A DNA stretch of 38,761 nt from Acrocarpospora pleiomorpha (GCF_009687885.1 NZ_BLAF01000085.1:3821-42581); one strand, 5' to 3'. Shown: positions 8,278-17,797, counted from the stretch's first letter. Made by a program: numbers and translations. Notes: a model not told the origin generated them from the letters alone.

Positions 8278-8336
8278 CGCCCATGGTCGTTGGCTAGGAT
8301 CTCGGCAATATCACCGCAGATTCGGGGGCTCCGCGT

Positions 8337-9124
8337 ATGTCCGCTCCGAAGATCGACACGTCGGTGCCGCATCCGGCCCGGGTGTACGACTACTGGCTCG
8401 GGGGCAAGGACAACTACGCCGCCGACCGCCAGCTGGCCGAGGCCGTCATCGCCGCCACTCCCGGCGTGGTGCGGGGGGCCAGAGAGAACCGGGCCTTCCT
8501 CGGGCGGTCCGTGCGGTTCCTGGCCGAGCAGGGCATCGACCAGTTCCTGGACATCGGCACCGGCATCCCCACGGCCGGGAACACCCATGAGGTCGCCCAG
8601 TCGGTCAATCCCGCCGCCCGGGTGGCGTACGTGGACAACGACACCATCGTGATGGTCCACGCGCGGGCGCTGCTGACCAGCACCCCGGAGGGCATGACCA
8701 CCTACATCGAGGCGGACCTGCGCGAACCGCGGACGATCCTCGACCACCCCGACGTGACCAAGGTCCTCGACTTCTCCAGGCCGGTGGGGATCATCATCAT
8801 CGGGACGCTGATGCACATCAAGGACGAGGACGACCCCTGGGGCGCGGTCAAGCAGTTCACCGACGCCACCTGCCCCGGCAGCTACCTGGCCATCACCCAC
8901 CTGACCGCCGACTTCGAGCCGGAGCTGATGGGCACGCTGGCCAAGAACTACAACACCGGCCCGCTGCTGATGACCAACCGCACCGCCGAGGAGATCGGCC
9001 GCTTCTTCGAGGGCTTCGAGCTGGTCGAGCCCGGCCTGGTCTGGACGCCGGAGTGGCGCCCGGACGAGCCGATCCCGGCGGACGGAGTCCGCGGCGGCTA
9101 CGGCGCGGTCGGCAAGAAGCTCGG

Positions 9125-9128
<4 letters not shown>
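8337..9128 (+). CDS. SAM-dependent methyltransferase, DUF574 family
   Basis: A Rossmann methyltransferase of the actinobacterial DUF574 group. Hallmarks are the N-terminal RVYDYWLGGKDNYAADR signature, the SAM-binding LDIGTGIPT (71-79), AYVDND around residue 100, and the C-terminal FFEGFELVEPGLV and YGAVGKK. The length of 263 residues is normal. The substrate is unknown for the family. An ATG start follows GGGGGC. The gene ends tail-to-tail with the aminotransferase on the other strand, the two stops sharing the TTAA at 9125-9128. A paralogue lies at 16022-16867. Confidence 0.93.
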
Positions 9129-10264
<1,136 letters not shown>

Positions 10265-10301
10265 CCGTCCCACAAGCACGATCACAACTTACTCTGGTCT
10301 G

Positions 10302-11201
10302 GTGACCACCCGAATTCGTGAGCTCGACGCGCTCCGCGGTTTCGCGATCTGCGGGATCATGCTGGTGAATACCTGGCAGCATTCGCCGAAACCGCCCGAG
10401 ATCGACTGGGCGATGAACCAATTCGTCCAGGGCCGGTTCTATCCCATCTTCTCCTTCCTGTTCGGGATGAGTTTCGCGCTGTTCTTACGGGCGCATCCGG
10501 ATCGGCTGATCATGGGGCGGCGGCTGGCCGTGCTGGCGCTGTTCGGGGCGGCGCACTGGGTGGTCAACCCGGGCGAGGTGCTGGTGCCGTACGCGATCTT
10601 CGGCGCGGTCGCGCTGGTTCCGGCCAGTTTCCTGCCGAAGCTGGTCCAGCTGCCGCTGGGGGTCGCGGTCACCACGGGCGCGGTGGTCTACGGCGATCCG
10701 TGGATTCTCATCGCCGGTCTCTTCCTGCTGGGCCTGGCGGCGGTGGAGTTCGACGCGATCCGGCCGAACGCGCTGTTCTTCGCCCTCAGCGTGGTGCTCG
10801 CCGTGGTGCTGACCTGGGCCGACGTGAGCTATCTGGCCGCGTGCCTGGCCGGGGCGGCGGCGTACGCGAGCGGGTTCATGCTGATCAGCCCCCGGGTGTT
10901 CGAGCCGCTGGGGAAGCTGGCGCTGACGGCGTACCTGAGCAGCACGGTCGTCATCCTGCTGGTGCGCCCGGCGACGGCGGCGGGGATCATCGCCGTGACC
11001 GTGGTCACGCTGGTCGTGCAGTGGCTGTTCGCCCGCTTGTGGCTGACCCGGTTCCGGTACGGCCCGCTGGAATGGATCTGGCGATGCCTGACATGGTGGG
11101 AACTGGTCCCCAACGGGCAGACTCAGGCACGTGACCCGCGTAACGTTGTGCCAGATCTCCATCGATCACGACCCAAAGAACAACCTGGAGTCGGTTCGTG
11201 A
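10302..11201 (+). CDS. DUF418 / YeiB-like membrane protein
   Basis: A polytopic membrane protein. The N-terminus RIRELDALRGFAICGIMLVN is the classic DUF418/YeiB opening, and the segment RYGPLEWIWRCLTWWELVP is the matching end. About seven hydrophobic helices lie between. I place the start at the GTG at 10302. A longer frame reaches back to 10116, but that part overlaps the aminotransferase gene and is not family-like. The frame continues about 23 residues past the usual C-terminus and overlaps the next gene by 71 bases, an unusual tail. The family has no firmly assigned biochemical function. Confidence 0.85.
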   Translation: MTTRIRELDALRGFAICGIMLVNTWQHSPKPPEIDWAMNQFVQGRFYPIFSFLFGMSFALFLRAHPDRLIMGRRLAVLALFGAAHWVVNPGEVLVPYAIFGAVALVPASFLPKLVQLPLGVAVTTGAVVYGDPWILIAGLFLLGLAAVEFDAIRPNALFFALSVVLAVVLTWADVSYLAACLAGAAAYASGFMLISPRVFEPLGKLALTAYLSSTVVILLVRPATAAGIIAVTVVTLVVQWLFARLWLTRFRYGPLEWIWRCLTWWELVPNGQTQARDPRNVVPDLHRSRPKEQPGVGS

Positions 11202-11910
11202 CGCCCTCGCCTCGGCCCCCGACGCCGACCTGGCGGTCTTTCCCGAAGCCACGCTGACCCGCTTCGGCCGGGGCATCCTGGACCGGGCCGAGCCGCTGGA
11301 CGGGCCGTTCGTGCACGGGCTGCGCGAAGCCGCCAGGGACGCGGGCACGGCGCTGATCGCGGGCACGTTCGAACCGGCGGGCGCGCGGGTGCACAACACG
11401 GCGGTGGCCGTCGACGCCAACGGCGAGCTCGTCGCCGCCTACCGGAAGATCCACCTGTTCGACTCCTTCGGCGCCCGCGAGTCCGAGCTGGTCGCGCCCG
11501 GCGACGCGCCGGTGGTGGCGGAGCTGGGCGGCCTGCGGGTGGGGCTGATCACCTGCTACGACCTGCGCTTCCCCGAACTGGCCAGGGCCCTGGTGGACCA
11601 GGGCGCCGAGGCGTTCGCGGTGATCGCCGCCTGGGCTGGGGGGCCGTTCAAGGAGGAACACTGGGTGACGCTCGCCCGGGCGCGCGCGATCGAGAACACG
11701 ATGTGGACGATCGCGGTCGGCCAGCCGCCGCACGAGGACGGCTGGGGGGTGGGCCGCAGCCTGCTCATCGACCCGCTCGGCGTGACCGTGCACGATCTCG
11801 GGCCGGCTGCGGGCGTACGCACCGGAAAGATCGACAAAGCGCGGGCGGAAAGTGTGCGTAAGACCCTTCCGTCCCTGGAACATCGTCGACTTGGGGTCAC
11901 GGGATCGTAA
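11131..11910 (+). CDS. Carbon-nitrogen hydrolase (nitrilase superfamily amidase, Nit1/Nit2-like)
   Basis: This hydrolyses non-peptide C-N bonds such as those in omega-amides or N-acyl compounds. The Glu-Lys-Cys triad is clear: E39 in VFPEATL, K106 in YRKIHLFDSFG and C142 in ITCYDLRFPELAR. The pattern, including HLFDSFG and the 259-residue length, resembles the Nit1/Nit2 branch (omega-amidase or deaminated-glutathione amidase). The GTG start at 11131 lies inside the 3' end of the DUF418 frame, so the two may be coupled. Eleven bases separate it from the next unknown gene. Confidence 0.92.
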   Translation: MTRVTLCQISIDHDPKNNLESVRDALASAPDADLAVFPEATLTRFGRGILDRAEPLDGPFVHGLREAARDAGTALIAGTFEPAGARVHNTAVAVDANGELVAAYRKIHLFDSFGARESELVAPGDAPVVAELGGLRVGLITCYDLRFPELARALVDQGAEAFAVIAAWAGGPFKEEHWVTLARARAIENTMWTIAVGQPPHEDGWGVGRSLLIDPLGVTVHDLGPAAGVRTGKIDKARAESVRKTLPSLEHRRLGVTGS

Positions 11911-11920
11911 ACTAAACGCC

Positions 11921-12379
11921 ATGAGTGAGCCTGGGAACAGCACGTGGATGCAGAAGGTGATCCCGCCGCGTCTGCTCGTGCCGTACCTGGCGGGCAAGCG
12001 GACGATCATCTCGGGGTATGTGTATCGCGTCCAGGACTGCGACCGGCTGACCTCCCCGCGTGCCCTCGTCGACGCGCTCGATCTGACCTTCGAGGGCTCC
12101 GACCTCACGCCCGCCGTGCCTGAGCTCTATCTTTTGCGCTGGGTGGCGCGCGACATCGACACCTACGTCGTTCCGTACGGAGCGCACATGGGTGGTGACT
12201 GGAACGATTCACCCCCATTCGCCGGGAACGGCTTTACCGCTTCACGGGAGCATGTCGTGCCGCAGTTCCACACGATGCCGATGCCGATCCCGGCGGGCGC
12301 CGAGATCGTGCACATCACCAGGGCCGGGGAACGGCCGTTCGCGGCCTTCGACGGGCTGTCCTGGCGGCCGGCGGCATGA
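11921..12379 (+). CDS. Conserved-looking hypothetical protein, first gene of a coupled pair
   Basis: A 152-residue soluble protein with no family I recognise. Notable features are IPPRLLVPYLAGKRTIISGYVYR near the N-terminus (read as two overlapping stretches), an aromatic/charged middle (YLLRWVARDIDTYVVPYG) and a Pro/Met-rich HTMPMPIPAG near the end. There is no signal peptide or membrane span. The ATG at 11921 follows the amidase stop by ten bases. A longer frame back to 11852 overlaps that gene and is not needed. Its stop overlaps the start of the next gene as ATGA, so the two products are probably made together. Confidence 0.72.
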   Translation: MSEPGNSTWMQKVIPPRLLVPYLAGKRTIISGYVYRVQDCDRLTSPRALVDALDLTFEGSDLTPAVPELYLLRWVARDIDTYVVPYGAHMGGDWNDSPPFAGNGFTASREHVVPQFHTMPMPIPAGAEIVHITRAGERPFAAFDGLSWRPAA

Positions 12380-12807
12380 GCGGCAACGACATCGAACCGG
12401 TCGGCCTGGGGTTCGTCGCCCGGTACCGGGCGCAGACCTACCCCGCCGCCATCGGCCCCGGCGGGGACGACGTGGTGCTGTTCAGCGAGACGCCCGCGGA
12501 GGGCTTCGAGCGGGGGCGCGGCTACTGGCGGCTGGCGGTCAACATCAAGGACCTGGAGCAGCTGACGCTGCTGCGGACGGTGGGGGCGTTCGGGGGCGAA
12601 CCCTGCCTGATCCTGGACGAGGACGAGAACGGCGACAGCGGCGGCCTGCACATCGCCTATACCGGGCACAGCGGGATGAAGGCGGAAGCCCTCGGCTACT
12701 GGCTGGTGGATCACGGCGCGTACGAGGTGGTCGTTCCCCGGGAGGAAGTGCACGCCATCCGGGTGGAACGGATCGCCATCCCGTGCCAGCCCGGAACCTT
12801 ACCGTGA
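12376..12807 (+). CDS. Hypothetical protein, second gene of a coupled pair
   Basis: A 143-residue acidic soluble protein of no recognised family. It has an aromatic beta-rich beginning (GLGFVARYRAQTYPAAIG), a run GYWRLAVNIKDLEQLTLLR, an acidic loop LDEDENGDSGG and a C-terminal VPREEVHAIRVERIAIP. It starts inside the stop of the upstream gene (ATGA overlap), which implies translational coupling and perhaps a complex. It ends convergently, overlapping the carboxyltransferase gene by nine bases. Codon use resembles the neighbours, so it looks resident rather than recently acquired. Confidence 0.72.
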   Translation: MSGNDIEPVGLGFVARYRAQTYPAAIGPGGDDVVLFSETPAEGFERGRGYWRLAVNIKDLEQLTLLRTVGAFGGEPCLILDEDENGDSGGLHIAYTGHSGMKAEALGYWLVDHGAYEVVVPREEVHAIRVERIAIPCQPGTLP

Positions 12808-14298
12808 GCCGACGCGCCGGTAGCGGGCCAGGCGGTCCGCGAGCCGGGCGGCGGGATCACGCGCGAGCAGGCCGGTGATCTCGTATTCCAGCGCGGTGGC
12901 CACCCGTTCGCAGAACGCCTGCTGCTCGTAGGCCGCGTCGGGGCATTCGGGGATGACGCGGTCCACGATGCCGTCCCGTTTGAGGTCCATCGCGCGCACG
13001 CCCTGGGCCTGGGCGATCTCCGGGGCGAAGTCGACCGTGCGGTAGAGGATCGCGGAGGCGCCCTCCGGCGGGAGCGGGGAGAGCCAGGCGTGCTGGGCGC
13101 AGAGCACCCGGTCCGCCGGGAGCAGGGCCAGCGCGGCGCCGCCCGCGCCCTCGCCGAGCAGCAGGCAGACCGTCGGCGCGTCCAGCATGACCAGATCGGC
13201 GAGAGAACGCGCGATCTCCCCGGCCAGGCCGCCCTCCTCGGCCGCCTTCGACAGTGCGGCCCCGCCGGTGTCGATCACGGTGACCAGCGGCAGGCCGAGC
13301 TCGGCCGCCAGGTGCATGCCCCTGCGGGCCACCCGCAGCCCGGCCGGTCCCACCGGGCCGCGCGCCCGCTGGCTGCGCCGATCGTGCCCGAGCACGACGG
13401 CGGGCGCGGAGCCGAACCTGGCCAGTGCCAGCAGCAGCCCGGGATCGTTCTCCCCCGCTCCCGTGCCGTTGAGCGGCGTCACGTCCGTCGCGGCGTGTTT
13501 GAGCAGGGTACGGACCCCCGGGCGATCGTCCCGCCGGGAGGTCATGATCGCCTGCCAGGCTCCGACGTCGGCGTCTGATCCGGCCGGTTCGGGCACGGGA
13601 TCCAGGTTTTCTGGCACGCACAGGACCGACAGGGCGCGGATGGCGACCTCCCTGGCGTCCGCCGCCGAGACGACCGCGTCGACCAGGCCGTGGGCGAAGA
13701 GGTTCTCCGCGACCTGGACGCCTTCGGGGAACGGGTAGCCGTACAGGGACTCGAAGACGCGCGGGCCGAGGAAGCCGATCATCGCGCCCGGTTCCGCGGC
13801 GGTGACGTGGCCGAGGGAGCCCCAGGAGGCGAAGACGCCGCCGGTGGTGGGGTGGCGAAGGTAGACGACATAGGGCAGCCCGGCCGCCCGGTGCGCGGAC
13901 ACGGCGGCGGTGATCTTGACCATCTGGACGAACGCGAGCGCGCCCTCCTGCATCCGGGTGCCCCCGCTGGCGGGTGCCGCCAGCAGCGGCAGCCGTTCGG
14001 CGGTGGCCCGCTCAATGGCGCGGACCAGCCGATCCGCCGCCGCGACCCCGATCGAACCGGCCAGGAAGGAGAACTCGCAGGCGACGACGGCCACCCGCCG
14101 CCCCCCGAGCAGGCCGGCCCCGGTGATCACCGACTCGTCGTATCCGGTCTTGGCCCGGGCTGCGGCGAGTTCCTCGGCGTATTCGGAGCCGGGTGGCGCG
14201 GTGTCGGCCGGGGGCTCGTCCCAGGATGCCCAGGTTCCGGCGTCGAGCACCGCCCGGATCAGCGCCCGCGCGTCCGGCCGCGCCCGCCCCTCGTTCAC
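12799..14298 (-). CDS. Acyl-CoA carboxylase carboxyltransferase (fused beta/alpha-type halves)
   Basis: A biotin-dependent carboxyltransferase with two crotonase-like halves. The first half carries SGGTRMQEGALAFVQM, HPTTGGVFASWGSLGH and an oxyanion-type GFLGPRV; the second carries VIDTGGAALSKAAEEGG and LLGEGAGGAALALLPADRVL. No zinc ribbon (CxxC) is present at the N-terminus. It would transfer CO2 from carboxybiotin to an acyl-CoA; no biotin carboxylase or BCCP is in the window. Two starts are plausible: GTG 14298 with GAGG seven bases upstream (preferred, since the frame ahead is not domain-like) and GTG 14415, which overlaps the CoA-transferase stop. Coupling to that gene suggests a shared acyl-CoA route. 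Confidence 0.85.
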   Translation of the reverse strand: MNEGRARPDARALIRAVLDAGTWASWDEPPADTAPPGSEYAEELAAARAKTGYDESVITGAGLLGGRRVAVVACEFSFLAGSIGVAAADRLVRAIERATAERLPLLAAPASGGTRMQEGALAFVQMVKITAAVSAHRAAGLPYVVYLRHPTTGGVFASWGSLGHVTAAEPGAMIGFLGPRVFESLYGYPFPEGVQVAENLFAHGLVDAVVSAADAREVAIRALSVLCVPENLDPVPEPAGSDADVGAWQAIMTSRRDDRPGVRTLLKHAATDVTPLNGTGAGENDPGLLLALARFGSAPAVVLGHDRRSQRARGPVGPAGLRVARRGMHLAAELGLPLVTVIDTGGAALSKAAEEGGLAGEIARSLADLVMLDAPTVCLLLGEGAGGAALALLPADRVLCAQHAWLSPLPPEGASAILYRTVDFAPEIAQAQGVRAMDLKRDGIVDRVIPECPDAAYEQQAFCERVATALEYEITGLLARDPAARLADRLARYRRVGSR

Positions 14299-14411
14299 GA
14301 TCTGACCTCGTTCACCAGAATTGACCCGCCCGCTCCCGAAGTTCTTTCCCGAGATCTGACGGTAGGACCCTGCCGGGTCCCCAGGGACATCGTCGTCCGG
14401 AGTCCGGATTG

Positions 14412-15584
14412 TCACGTAGCGGAACCTCCCGAGGTGGATTCCTGAGCCTCCAGCCAGGTGAGCACGGCGTCGTTGTCCTGGCCGAGGGCGGGGGGCGGGG
14501 TGTGCGCCGGGGCGGGGTGGTCGTCGAAGCGGAGCGGCGGGCCGGGGAGCGTGACGCGGCCGAGGACGGGGTGGTCGACGTCGACCAGGAGGCCCTGCGA
14601 GTGGACCTGGTCCCAGCTGTAGACCTCGTCGATGGTGCGGATGGCTCCGGCGGGAACACCGAGGTCGGCGAGCGCGGACAGCCAGTGTGCGCGATCGCGC
14701 GAGACCAGGGCTTTCTCCATATCGGAGATCAACTCATCCCGATGCGCAAATCTTTCCCTATTTGTCGCATATTTCGGGATGTTGGGGTCGATGTCTAGTA
14801 GGCGGGCGACCTTCTGCCACTGGCCGTCGTTCGCGACGGCGATCTGGAGCATGCCGTCCGCGCAGTGGAAGGCGCCGTAAGGGGCGATCGAGGCGTGGTG
14901 GTTGCCATTGGCGGCGGGGAGTTTGCCGCCGACCGTCCAGGAGGTGCCGTGGTAGGAGTGCACGCCGACGACGGAGGCCAGCAGCGAGGTGCGCACCACG
15001 GTGCCCTTGCCGGTGCGCTCGCGCTCGTAGAGTGCGGCCACCACGCCGTACGCGCCGTGGATGCCCGCGAGCAGGTCGGCGATGGACGCTCCCACGCGGT
15101 ACGGCTCGCCGGGCGGCCCCGTGAGTGACATCAGGCCCGCCTCGCCCTGGGCGATCTGGTCGTAGCCGGGGCGCCCGCCTTCGGGGCCGTCGTGGCCGAA
15201 ACCGGTGATGGACAGCACGATCAGGCGCGGGTTGAGCTCGTGGAGCCGTTCGACGCCGAAACCGAGCCGGTCGAGCACTCCCGTGCGGAAGTTCTCGATC
15301 AGCACGTCGCTCCGGCGCACGAGCCGCTCCACGAGCGCCCGGCCTTCGCTGGCCTTCATATCGATGGTGATCGACTGCTTGTTCCGATTCGCCGCCAGGA
15401 AGTAGGTCGAAATATCGGCATCTGGGCCGACGAAGGGCGGGCCCCAGCCGCGGGACTCGTCGCCGGACGGGTGCTCGACTTTGATCACGTGCGCGCCGAG
15501 GTCACCGAGCATCTGGGCCGCATGCGGCCCGGCCAGCGCCCGGGACAGGTCGAGCACGACAACGCCGCCGAGAGGTCCCTGCAT
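14412..15584 (-). CDS. CaiB/BaiF family (class III) CoA-transferase
   Basis: It moves CoA between carboxylic acids, or acts as an acyl-CoA racemase. The N-terminal VVVLDLSRALAGPHAAQMLGDLGA, KVEHPSGDESR, LAANRNKQSITIDMK and ENFRTGVLDRLG are family signatures. The catalytic Asp is probably D172 in SIADLLAGIHGA. The length of about 390 residues fits. The first codons are GTG-ATG-ATG. AGGAG lies just ahead, so the third codon (15584) has the best spacing. It precedes the carboxyltransferase on the same strand with overlapping ends, and the two look like one transcription unit. The acyl substrate is unknown. Confidence 0.92.
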   Translation of the reverse strand: MQGPLGGVVVLDLSRALAGPHAAQMLGDLGAHVIKVEHPSGDESRGWGPPFVGPDADISTYFLAANRNKQSITIDMKASEGRALVERLVRRSDVLIENFRTGVLDRLGFGVERLHELNPRLIVLSITGFGHDGPEGGRPGYDQIAQGEAGLMSLTGPPGEPYRVGASIADLLAGIHGAYGVVAALYERERTGKGTVVRTSLLASVVGVHSYHGTSWTVGGKLPAANGNHHASIAPYGAFHCADGMLQIAVANDGQWQKVARLLDIDPNIPKYATNRERFAHRDELISDMEKALVSRDRAHWLSALADLGVPAGAIRTIDEVYSWDQVHSQGLLVDVDHPVLGRVTLPGPPLRFDDHPAPAHTPPPALGQDNDAVLTWLEAQESTSGGSAT

Positions 15585-15613
15585 CATCACTCCTGGAACA
15601 GGCTGTGTTCATG

Positions 15614-15632
15614 GCCGATCCTCCGGATCGGC
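15614..15632 (-). terminator. Short perfect hairpin between DUF397 and CoA-transferase genes
   Basis: An 8-bp perfect stem (GCCGATCC / GGATCGGC) with a 3-nt loop. It lies downstream of the DUF397 gene on the minus strand and about 30 bases upstream of the CoA-transferase start. It could end the XRE-methyltransferase-DUF397 transcript or act in the CoA-transferase leader. Confidence 0.5.
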
Positions 15633-15633
15633 G

Positions 15634-15809
15634 GGCTTGGCCGCCTTCAGCCTGTGTCTTCCCTCGTCTCTCCGGCCGCTCCGCGACCTGCGTTCCTCAG
15701 TCCAGACACAGGCGCGGCCAAGCCGGGACATACGACCTACGGCGCGGCGGTTGCCCATTCGACTTCAGAAGCTGCGTTTCTCGGTCTAGACACAAGCGCG
15801 GCCAAAGCC
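15634..15809. repeat. Inverted and direct repeat cluster
   Basis: A motif of about 37-38 bases, CTGCGTT(C/T)CTC(A/G)GTC followed by AGACACA(G/A)GCGCGGCCAA, appears at 15688-15724 and again at 15772-15809 with a few mismatches. Part of the same motif appears inverted at 15634-15659 (GGCTTGGCCGC then CCTGTGTCT), so 15634-15659 can pair with 15704-15724. The region has no gene. It may be a decayed mobile-element end or a structured transcript end. Confidence 0.6.
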
Positions 15810-15845
15810 TACTCTTCCTGCCTTGCCAGGTGTGATGTGCCCCTA

Positions 15846-16025
15846 TCAGTCTGCGATCAGGTCGTCGAACTCACCGTCCTTCACGCCCCGCAGGAAAGCG
15901 GTGATCTCGGCTGTCGTGAAACACAGGACGGCGCCGTCCGGCTGCGCGGAGTTGCGCATCGCGAAGCCGTCGCCGAGCGCGGCCAGCTCGACGGCCGGGC
16001 CGTGACTGGAGCGGATCCAGGTCAT
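15846..16025 (-). CDS. DUF397 domain protein
   Basis: A 59-residue protein that is almost entirely one DUF397 domain. MTWIRSSHG matches the usual opening, and FAMRNSAQPDGAVLCFTTAEITAFL (seen as overlapping parts) plus GVKDGEFDDL match the core and end. The middle is shorter than in many members. DUF397 proteins typically sit beside XRE/DUF5753 regulators in actinomycetes and are proposed partners in Scr1-like toxin-antitoxin style or developmental modules. The ATG overlaps the methyltransferase stop as ATGA. The longer frame running back through the methyltransferase gene in another phase is a shadow. Confidence 0.88.
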   Translation of the reverse strand: MTWIRSSHGPAVELAALGDGFAMRNSAQPDGAVLCFTTAEITAFLRGVKDGEFDDLIAD

Positions 16026-16867
16026 GGTTTCACCCCCACCGCGCCGAAGATCGGGACGTCCGGGTCGAAGCGGAGCACGAGATCGTCGGGCCGCCAGTTC
16101 TTGAGCCGGACCAGGCCGGGCTCGATCATGGTCAGGCCCTCGAAGAACGCGGCCACCTCGGCGTCCGAGCGCAGCACGGCGGGCGAACTCGCCCGGGCAT
16201 AGGCCCTCGTGGCCGCCTCCAGGCGTTTCGTGCGCTCCACGTGCGAGACGACCAGGCACGAGCCGGGGACCAGGTGGGACATCAGCGACGCCACCGCGCC
16301 GTACGGGTCCTCGGCGTCGGTGACGAAATGCAGGACCGCGACCATCAGCACGCCGACCGGGCGGGACAGGTCCAGCAGGCCGCGCAGTTCGGCGTCGGCC
16401 AGGATCTCCAGCGGCCGGCGGGCGTCGCCGGAGATTGCCACCGTCTGCGGATCGCGGGCGAGCAACGCGCGGGCGTGCACGAGCACCACCGGATCGTTGT
16501 CCACGTAGACCACGCGGGCGTCCGGGTTGGCGCGCTGCGCGACCTGGTGCACGTTCTCCCGGGTGGGTAAACCCGCGCCGATGTCGATGAACTGGTCGAT
16601 GCCCTGCTCCTCGGCCAGGAACCGGACCGCCCGGCCGAGGAAACGCCGGTTCGCCCACGCGATGTCGCGGGTCTGCGGGATCTCGCGGATGACTTCTTCC
16701 GCGCACTCCCGGTCGGCGAGGGTGTTGTCTTTGCCGCCCAGGTAATAGTCATACATGCGAGCCACGTTCGGGACCTTCACGTCGATCGTGACAGGTGGCG
16801 GCTCGGGGCGTCGATGCCGGCGGAGGTCCGCGTCGGGCGGCTCCATCGGCAGTCCGTGAGGGGTCAT
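16022..16867 (-). CDS. SAM-dependent methyltransferase, DUF574 family
   Basis: A second DUF574 methyltransferase. Signature RMYDYYLGGKDNTLADR lies at about 37-53, SAM-binding IDIGAGLPT at 94-102, VVYVDNDPVV at about 118, and FFEGLTMIEPGLV near the end. The N-terminal 30 residues are Pro/Arg-rich and variable, and the ribosome-binding site for the ATG at 16867 is weak, so the true start may be a little downstream. It lies between an XRE/DUF5753 regulator (32-base gap) and a DUF397 gene (4-base overlap), splitting the usual regulator/DUF397 pair. Substrate unknown. Confidence 0.92.
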   Translation of the reverse strand: MTPHGLPMEPPDADLRRHRRPEPPPVTIDVKVPNVARMYDYYLGGKDNTLADRECAEEVIREIPQTRDIAWANRRFLGRAVRFLAEEQGIDQFIDIGAGLPTRENVHQVAQRANPDARVVYVDNDPVVLVHARALLARDPQTVAISGDARRPLEILADAELRGLLDLSRPVGVLMVAVLHFVTDAEDPYGAVASLMSHLVPGSCLVVSHVERTKRLEAATRAYARASSPAVLRSDAEVAAFFEGLTMIEPGLVRLKNWRPDDLVLRFDPDVPIFGAVGVKP

Positions 16868-16899
16868 GGCTTCACGCTAGGAAAGCGGATCATCACCGT

Positions 16900-17766
16900 C
16901 TAGGATGTTGCCAGATGTTGCACGAGGGCCTCGGAATGGCGCTCGATGATCTCCACCGCTTGCTCTCCGTGCACGGCCGAACGCGCAAGGCTGTCGAAGA
17001 CCTTGGCGTACATGGCGACCTCGCCGGGCTGAGTGACGCGGATGAAGGCGGCGTACGTCTCGGTTTCGGCGGCGGTGTCGTCCAGGATCCAGAAGTCGCA
17101 GAGCGGTGGGTAGTGGGGAGCACCCAGGGGGACGACGCCGAGCTGGACCGTGCGCAGGCGGGAGAGGTGGATCAGGTGGCGTAGTTGTTCCAGCATGACG
17201 TCCGGCGGCGCCATGGCCGCCATCAGGGCGGTCTCGCACAGGACCAGGTGGAACAGGGATTTGCCGGTCAGCAGCAGTTCGGTCCGCTCCATCCGGGCGT
17301 CCACCGCAGACTCCACGTCCGTCCTGATGCCTGACATTTCGGAAAATTCGGTGAATCGGATGGTTGCGTAGGCGCGGGTTTGGGCCACCGCTGGGACGAG
17401 AAAGGCGGAAAAGCTGCGAATCGAGCGGGTCCGTGCTTCGCGGTCGCGTAGTTCCTGCTGGAAGGCGGCGGATCCGACCTTCTCCAGGCGGCGCAGCTCG
17501 ACGTACATCTTCTCGGTGTTGTCGCGCATCGCCAGGAGTTCGGCCAGGTCAGCCAGGGCGTGGCAGTGGAAGCACCACAGGCGCAGGTCGTCCTCGCCGG
17601 GCATGATCCGGCCGTGTTCCAGCTTGGACACTTTGGTGAAGTGCCATCCGGCGCGGCCCGCGAGCTCCCGGCCGGTCACCCGCGCCCCGGCCCTGATCTC
17701 CCGAAGCCGGGCTCCGAGCGCCTCCCTGGCCTGCTGCGCGCCACTGCTCACGCCAACGCCGCCCAT
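16900..17766 (-). CDS. XRE-family HTH regulator with DUF5753 domain
   Basis: The N-terminus (about residues 15-70) is an XRE helix-turn-helix: LGARLREIRAGARVTGRELA then HFTKVSKLEHGRIMPGEDDL. The rest is DUF5753, seen in FSAFLVPAVAQTRAYA, FHLVLCETAL, LRHLIHLSRLRTVQLGVVPLG and PGEVAMYAKVFDSLARSAVHG. The 288-residue length fits the Scr1/antitoxin-like regulator group. The ATG at 17766 is preceded by GGGAG at seven bases. It is the first gene of the operon with the methyltransferase and DUF397 gene and probably regulates it. Overlapping small dyads lie just upstream. Confidence 0.92.
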   Translation of the reverse strand: MGGVGVSSGAQQAREALGARLREIRAGARVTGRELAGRAGWHFTKVSKLEHGRIMPGEDDLRLWCFHCHALADLAELLAMRDNTEKMYVELRRLEKVGSAAFQQELRDREARTRSIRSFSAFLVPAVAQTRAYATIRFTEFSEMSGIRTDVESAVDARMERTELLLTGKSLFHLVLCETALMAAMAPPDVMLEQLRHLIHLSRLRTVQLGVVPLGAPHYPPLCDFWILDDTAAETETYAAFIRVTQPGEVAMYAKVFDSLARSAVHGEQAVEIIERHSEALVQHLATS

Positions 17767-17797
17767 GTCACATCTCCCGGAGAATGTTGCTCAACCC

